DNA from: Sambucus nigra
Lineage: Eukaryota > Streptophyta > Magnoliopsida > Dipsacales > Adoxaceae
Assembly: GCA_949130495.1 (NCBI GenBank)
Contig: OX422208.1
Span: forward strand, 693,051,702 to 693,115,701
Length of the DNA stretch: 64,000 nucleotides
Direction: 5' to 3'
The translations under genes and the position numbers were made by a program. The notes beneath the pieces were generated by a model that saw only the letters and a list, made by a program, of their open reading frames with translations, did no database searches and was not told the DNA's origin. Numbering within the stretch: position 1 is the first letter of the stretch; the number at the start of each line of letters is the position of its first letter. This document shows positions 58,330 through 64,000 of this stretch, piece after piece.

Positions 58330-59646
58330 CGACTTACCTTGTCAGCCTACTCCTACCTTCCAAAAAACCAAGATAAAACCAAGCCCCATCAGCAACCGCA
58401 TCCTGGGGTCCCCAAACTTCCCCTGCCTGAATGGAGTGTCACAGACGCTCCATAGAGCGATAATCCCAGACTAGATTTGGGAAAACCACAACACCACCCT
58501 CCATGGTGTCAAATATGGCAAACCACCTTTGCCTAGTCTCTATAGCAAGCATCTTGGCCACTACCTTCTTCCACAATCACTTCATGTAGTTCCCGAAAAT
58601 GTGCCAAAATCGCCCAGTAGACTGAGAAGGATGGGTCGATGGACGAAGATTCTCTCACAAACAACTAAGCCACATGCGCATACGCTCTGTCAGGTCCTCC
58701 ACAAGAAAGAAGTTTAGTGTCCGCGATGGCACGATTTTCTCCCAACCAATTGGTGCAGTAGCCGCCAGGGAAAGTAGAAAGAGGTCTGCCTGAGGCCAAC
58801 CAACCAGACATATTGGTAATCCTCGAGTTACAGAATAGGAAGTAGCTCCCCCCACCAAGGCACAAACCAGTGCAAGCCTAGAGCCCCGTTCTCTACAAAC
58901 TAGTTCCCCCAACTCTCAATGTCGAGGCCTATGCTAATGAAATAGCACGAGAGGAAGTTTGGAACTGCTAACAAAGGATACTCGGTTGGGACCTCCATAT
59001 GGAACCTCTCCGATAACCATATAAATAAAATCACAAGGCTCCTTCTCAGAAAGTCAGAACGACCCTCCCGTCAGGCATCCAAACCATTCAATGTCTCCGC
59101 CAGTATCACCGCTGCAGGATTGCAATGGTATGACATCCAAGAAATAATAGTCGCAAGTTTGGGGTCCACTAAAATTTCCCCAATCACTAATAACACTTTC
59201 AAAACCAGGCCTAGAATAATGGCCCTAGCATAATCGACATCTCCCACATCCTGCGGAGGCATGGATCGCAACAATGCTGAAAGAGAAATCAAGCCTCCTG
59301 TAACCAACGTCCTAGCCGCCGAAGGCGAGATATGGAGAAGTACACCCAAAAACTCCCTAGGAGAATGGGAAAACTCAGGCAAAGCCGCAACAATAGTAGA
59401 ATTTATCCCCAGTATGGTAGAAAATTCCTCATAGGTAGGACAAATTTTATCCAACCCAAAGCGAAAGACATGGTCTTCGGGGTACAAGAACTCAACTAAT
59501 GCCATCATCATATTCCACTCAATGGGCCACTTATGCCACAAAGAGACCCGCCACATTTGGAAAGCGTTATAATCAACATTGTAAGAACACATTGCTTCCA
59601 AGGCTTCGAGGTAGTTGGCGATCTCAATGCTACCAGGGAGAGCCAT
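58330..59646 (-). pseudogene. Antisense gene of M, DUF7745-like
   Basis: The start is the ATG at 59646 (MALPGSIEIANYLEALEAMC). The open part to 59071 reads FQMWRVSLWHKWPIEWNMMM, then ALVEFLYPEDHVFRFGLDKI and CPTYEEFSTILGI, and ends VILAETLNGLDA. After a stop the frame continues with SDFLRRSLVILFIWLSERFH and, with shifts, FVPWWGELLPIL to about 58790 and weaker sequence to 58530. This order resembles the large plant family annotated as DUF7745 proteins, which are common in repeat-rich plant genomes. Function is unknown; some relatives resemble plant-mobile-domain proteins. A leader with no other gene lies upstream (59647-60216). At least two frameshifts break it. Confidence 0.6.
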
Positions 59647-60212
59647 CTTGCAAAATAAGAAGATAATGAGAAAATAAGAATGTAAAGGAGAAGGAAAATG
59701 AAAGTGTGAGGAAAAAGCCCCATTTAAACCCCTATTTATACTTGAAAATTCTCAAGCAAAGACAAGAAACCCTGCAGAAATAGGAGTAAAACTTTCCCCA
59801 CCAAGTACTAAGCAATTGAAGAAAGTGCAATCAAAGCTTTGGGTGAATTGGACTGGACTGATGTGCCGATAGGAAGGACAGGGGTCATGTCGATCGACAA
59901 CCCCCTATTTTGGGAAAATTCCCCTTTTCCTCTCTTGTCAAAACAAAGAAAAACAATAAAAAAATTTATCTTAAGAGAATTCCAAATTTCCTTATGCTTT
60001 TACTTATCCCATTTTGAAATAAAATCCCTCCCAAATGAATTTTCAAATTCTTTTCACGGTCTCCGCAGCAAAGTAAAAAGAGCATGTGCATTAATCACTG
60101 AAGCAAAAATTAATAAAAAATTCATTTTTATTTGCATATTTTCTTTTCTGTATTACATTGATATCTTGCATGAAAAATAGAAAAAATAACAGGACTGAGC
60201 CTGAACCCAATT

Positions 60213-60216
<4 letters not shown>

Positions 60217-60266
<50 letters not shown>

Positions 60267-60267
60267 T
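60217..60267. repeat. (CT)n microsatellite
   Basis: About 25 CT units with one G interruption, followed by T- and C-rich sequence. Confidence 0.92.
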
Positions 60268-60689
60268 CACCTACAAACTCTGTCTCAGCCTATCTCTTTT
60301 TTCTCTTTGTTCTCTCTAAGAGACTCCATTTATATGGCGCACCCTCTTCCCCCTGCATTGAGATGATGTGCCACCACTGTTAGAGCTCAACCCTTCCCCG
60401 AATGAGGCAGACGACACCAAGAAAGAGGGGAACGGAACTACCTCATGGATATGGGCAGTCACCGAAGATATCAAGTCCCTAATATCCCTCATCTAAGTGG
60501 TGGAGACCCGGATGTGATGCAAAAGAAAAAAGAAAAATCAAATCAGCCAAGTCTGAAAGAAGAAGAAAGGAATCAGGAAATCAAAACACAAAGTGGCAGA
60601 AAGTGTACCTGAGGTCGAAGGACCTCCTCTATCAGGCCCAACTCCTCTGGTTCCATCGCATTGGGATGATGCTGTAAATGCACCAACCC

Positions 60690-62417
60690 TCCATCATCTC
60701 ACCTGCATGTTATAACCAAGCAAAAACAACCCTACAAAGGGGGCCTCCGAAGTCATTGCCACCGCTGACGTCGTTGCACGACCCACACTGTGGGAGGACA
60801 CCACCTGCCGACTCGAACCCGCATGAGGAAGAGGCATCACATCGTATATATTGGAAGGCATCAACCAGCTCAACACGAATCATATAGTCATACATCACAG
60901 TCATGTCGGTATATAGTAATTAAGGCTCACCCATCATTGCCACCCCCCGGGCATCCTCTGATATCTCCCGTACTCGCCTGATGAACATAGGGGCATTCAC
61001 CGGTGACACGAAAAATTCATCCTCCAAGATCTGTCGAACAACTCTCTCCTTGAGGTACCAAGAGTAGCCAAACTCATGTGCCAGCAAACGTCGCATCTTC
61101 CCATGTCCCCCAGTCACCCCAGTGTGCTAAATGGCCGTTCGCAAGGATACCATGTCACCTGCAAATCCCCAGCAAGATCAAAAGATCAATATATATAAAA
61201 TATCATCAAAGTAAAGGATAGTCTCGAGATGAAAAAGTCTTACTCGCTCGCTCGCCAGTCCATTTAAGACCTTACGCACCGCTTTAAGAGAGAGAGAGAG
61301 TTCTTTGACTGTCAGTTAGACCTTGCCCATATGAACATCCGACTGAAGTCCCCAACAAAGTCATCCTTCAAAGATATCAACTGGGTGTTTATCCCAATCA
61401 CCTCATAAAACCACGTCTGTAAAGGATAGCAATTAAGAAATAAAAAATAAAACGCATGAAGGAAAATGCAAATGCATAAAGGAAAATGCAAAAAATAAAG
61501 AATACCTCCAGAAGATACGTGGCTCCAGTAAAAGACTATCAGTAGCACCGAATGAATGCATCAAGAGAATAATAAAGGGTCTCTAAAGTCATTCTCCCCA
61601 AATAATAAAGGAGGATGTCCGAGAACACCCTCGAAATGGCAAAAACCACAAGTGCACGACGTCGCCACCAGAAAACCTCCCAACACCAAGATAATGATAA
61701 AATGGGCCTTCTGATGCACCTACTACCCGTCTCTCTCATCGATCATCCTCCTCCTCCTCAATAAAATCTCCCTCAACAGAGACTCCTTAGAAACCACCCT
61801 CTCCACATCACCTAATGCCGACGTCACCGCCTCCGGCATTACCCTCAACGTCTTGTCCACCTCAATCTGAGCACCATCGTAGTCCCGCCCCAACAGCTTC
61901 TGCACATCAATGGGAGTCACCGTTATCTCCCCGAAGACAAAATGGAAGGTGTGGGATGTGTCCCACCACCACTCCCACAGAGCACACAGAACGATAGTGG
62001 AACAGGGAATCTCATCAAGAATAGACACCAGCCTCTCGAAGTCGACTGATGACACCATCCAGCGCACCACAGGTGGAAGATGCTCCCAAACATCCCTAAT
62101 CCGTGTAGTCTCTCAGGCACGTATAGTCGACATCGAGACGTCAGACTGTCGAAGAAACAAAGAAAACCATTGTCGAATTCAAGAAATAAAGCAATATCGT
62201 CAAGAAAAAAAGAGAAGAATACCAAAGGTAATTCAATACTTATATAGCCGCCAGGGTTCACCACCCTAGAATAATGATGACTCTTGGGCTCACATAGAAG
62301 AATTCGATCATCCACCATCGGATCAAATGAGTCGAATGAGTTCTTGTTGCCTAGTGCAAGGGGCACCCTAGCCCTCAACTCCAACCCTGCCCAATCGTCG
62401 ACATTAAGCCATGCCAT
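60690..62417 (-). pseudogene. Antisense gene of M, plant-mobile-domain-like
   Basis: Starts at the ATG at 62417 (MAWLNVDDWAGLELRARVPL). The core segment at 62070-61723 reads ILDEIPCSTIVLCALWEWWW, then DTSHTFHFVFGEITVTPIDV and QKLLGRDYDGAQIEV. The pattern 'T-H-T-F-H-x-x-F-G-E-x-T-x-T' followed by 'LLG' is the signature of the plant mobile domain (PF10536). A candidate intron (62146-62239, GT-AG) lies between the first part and the core, but joining it does not keep frame. Further pieces occur at 61117-60920 (FGYSWYLKERVVRQILEDEF) and 60904-60710. The gene is antisense to M, in the same position as the antisense genes of Z. It is broken by stops. Confidence 0.6.
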
Positions 62418-62934
62418 ATAAGTAGCGCTGCTTCAGAAATCGACCATTTCAGATATTAGAACGATTTGCATAAGTTAATTGGAGATGCCAATTGGGATGC
62501 CCTTTAGCTGCTTGAGGCACCCCAAAAGATTTTGCCACTACCGTTTGGCACCCCTCCATCTATACCACTCGGCACCCCTTTAAAATTTCATACAAAAAGT
62601 CTAAAAAAAATACTAAAAAATCCCAAAAAATTCCTGACAAATTTCTAAACTTACCAGGTTAATTTTAGAACCTTCTTCACTGAGAAAAAGGTTTTTACAT
62701 CCCCAACGGAATTCAATAAAACAATTATCCCCGACAATGTCTTCAGAAGACACTCCAAAATTCCAAAAAAAATAATTCCCTAACTAAAAATCTTCACTTC
62801 ATTCCCTCTTCCCCAGCGGGACCTAAAATCAAATGATTCCACAAATCCCCAGAGAAAGATCACACATCCCCAGTGGAGTCCCCAAACTCCCCAAAGGAAA
62901 CATAAGACTTCAAAATTGGCTTCGACCCTTAGAA
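62418..62934. other. Non-coding spacer in M
   Basis: No gene. Repeated short phrases such as CCCCAGCGGGAC and CCCCAGTGGAGTC occur at 62810-62880, close in character to the minisatellite that follows. Confidence 0.5.
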
Positions 62935-63660
62935 TCGATCGCCCCTAACTTAATCCCGCAGAATTGGATTTTACCCTTAGAATTGGTCACCTCTACATAA
63001 GCTCGCAGAATTGGCATTAACGCAAATAATTGGTAACCCCTATCTTGAGCCCACAGAATTATCCTTGACCCTCAGAATTGGTCACTCTATTTTAAGCCCT
63101 CATAATTGGCTTTGACCCTCAGAATTGGTCACCTCTACATAAGCCCACATAATTGTCTTTAACCCACAGAATTGGTCACCCCAAATAAACCCTCAGAATT
63201 GGCTTTGACGACTGCAAAATTGGATTTGACCCATCGAATTGGTCACCCCAAATAAGCCCATAGGATTGTCTTCGACCCTCAGAATTTTTTGCTTCTACTT
63301 AAGCTCGCAGAATTGGTCACCCAAAATAAGCCCTTAGAATTGGTCACCCAAAATAAGCCTGAAGAATTGGCTTCGACCCTCAGAATTGGTTGCTTCTACA
63401 TAAGCCCTCATAATTGGCTTTGAACCGCAAAATTGGTCACCCCTATTTTAAACCCGCAGAATTGGCTGTGCCTTGCAGAATTGGTCGCTATAATTTAGAT
63501 CCTCAGAACTAACCCCGACCCCTAGAATTGGTCGCCTCCTTACTCCTCACCTCCTTTAGGTCCTCAAAATTGGCTGCCTCAACATCACCTTAGGTCCTCA
63601 GCATCGACCTCGACCCTCTGAATCGATCATCCTCATCCCTTAGGTCCACAAAACTAACCT
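62935..63660. repeat. Minisatellite in the 3' region of M
   Basis: Roughly 45-60 base units built from CAGAATTGGTCACCCC, an AATAAGCCC spacer and CAGAATTGGCTTTGACC, repeated about fourteen times with variation. Copies become poorer after 63500. Tandem arrays in the 3' untranslated region of Tat-type elements are known as a source of new satellites. Confidence 0.85.
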
Positions 63661-63708
63661 CTATCATATGGTGTTTATTCAATGACTATCACTTATTCGA
63701 AGCTCACC

Positions 63709-63721
63709 CGCCAAGGGGATC
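63709..63721 (+). promoter_or_regulatory. PPT-like tract of M
   Basis: GCCAAGGGGATC stands directly before the LTR start. It is short and interrupted. Confidence 0.55.
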
Positions 63722-64000
63722 TGTAGACACCAAATTATAGGACACCTTAAGTCTCCCATTAGGTCCCTAAAACCTCCTTATCTCACTGCAAACCCCAAGT
63801 CGCACTCTGAGTACCGATATAGAGGCCATTGGGCGGCCCCGAGCCTCGTTTTACTTCGATCAACTCTATCATAGGAGTGAAATATCTTTCAAGGGATTTG
63901 AATACCCTTTCCAAAAGTCTACCCCATGCATTAATTAGAATAATGATTAGGACGAATGAACCATTTTACTACCGAAAATTAATTCAGAGGCCACTAGGCA
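63722..64000 (+). repeat. Start of the 3' LTR of M
   Basis: TGTAGACACCAAATTATAGG opens a sequence without coding potential that follows the PPT-like tract and runs to the window edge. The partner LTR is not in the window, so this call rests on context and on the familiar TGTAGACACC start. Confidence 0.6.

Larger units (their letters stand above)
58073..64000 (+). mobile_element. 3' part of a Tat-like gypsy element M with antisense genes
   Basis: No sense pol is present. The segment opens with GAGGTACGTAGGTAGCTCATC (first 20 shown to 58095), a phrase that I know from just after pol in Tat-like elements. It carries two antisense genes, a minisatellite, a short G-rich PPT and an LTR start TGTAGACACCAAATTATAGG at 63722. 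The layout matches that of Z after pol. The 5' side is lost at the junction with K2 and the LTR continues past the window. Confidence 0.6.

Noticed and set aside
62935..63660. CRISPR-like array
   Set aside because: Units are adjacent and variable without unique spacers of constant length, and the setting is a plant retroelement 3' region.
1..64000. tRNA, rRNA or host single-copy genes
   Set aside because: I found no cloverleaf with box A/B spacing, no rRNA-like stretch and no intact host reading frame; tRNA-like strings are the PBS sites of the retroelements.

Overview
This is plant nuclear DNA, most likely from a eudicot with a repeat-rich genome. It is AT-rich, has no operon-like gene packing, and I found no convincing host gene. 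Almost all recognisable sequence is LTR retrotransposon: Ty1/copia of the Sirevirus type, and Ty3/gypsy of Athila-like, Tat-like and chromovirus-like types. They lie inside and against one another, and every polyprotein reading frame is broken by stops and frameshifts. No reference search was possible; assignments rest on visible motifs, LTR pairs, primer-binding sites (PBS), polypurine tracts (PPT) and target-site duplications (TSD). Element names W, X, Y, Z, Q, K, N, K2 and M are labels used only here.

Layout. 1-3100: gag and protease of an Athila-like gypsy element (W, minus strand), whose pol lies off the left edge. 3106-18212: a complete but decayed Sirevirus-type copia element (X, minus strand) inserted in the upstream part of W. 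12633-17923: a gag-only copia element (Y, plus strand) inserted inside the 5' LTR of X. The order of insertion is therefore W, then X, then Y. 18218-22481: AT-rich DNA without genes, with one Helitron-like 3' end. 22482-33760: a Tat-like gypsy element (Z, plus strand) with gag, protease, RT, two RNase H domains and integrase. About 5 kb follows before its 3' LTR, and carries two antisense genes, one with two clear introns and one split by a hAT-like MITE. 33761-35400: gypsy protease-RT (Q, minus). 35400-36868: a solo-like LTR related to Y (minus). 36893-39540: gypsy RNase H to integrase (K, plus). 39998-42290: gypsy gag to RT (N, plus). 42291-45348: unassigned.

45349-58072: a chromovirus-like element (K2, plus). 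Its 5' LTR is swollen by other insertions, including a 1.17-kb foldback, and its inside is almost unreadable. 58073-64000: the part of another Tat-like element (M, plus) after pol. It has antisense genes of DUF7745-like and plant-mobile-domain-like type, a minisatellite, and the first 279 bases of its 3' LTR.

Two things stand out. First, arrays of TCGTTCGAACGA-type palindromes sit just upstream of TATA-like boxes in the Y LTRs and in the unrelated K2 LTR; they also occur in the solo-like LTR and once inside Y. Second, Z and M both carry antisense protein genes in their 3' regions, and in Z the spliced reading frame can be followed across two GT-AG introns.
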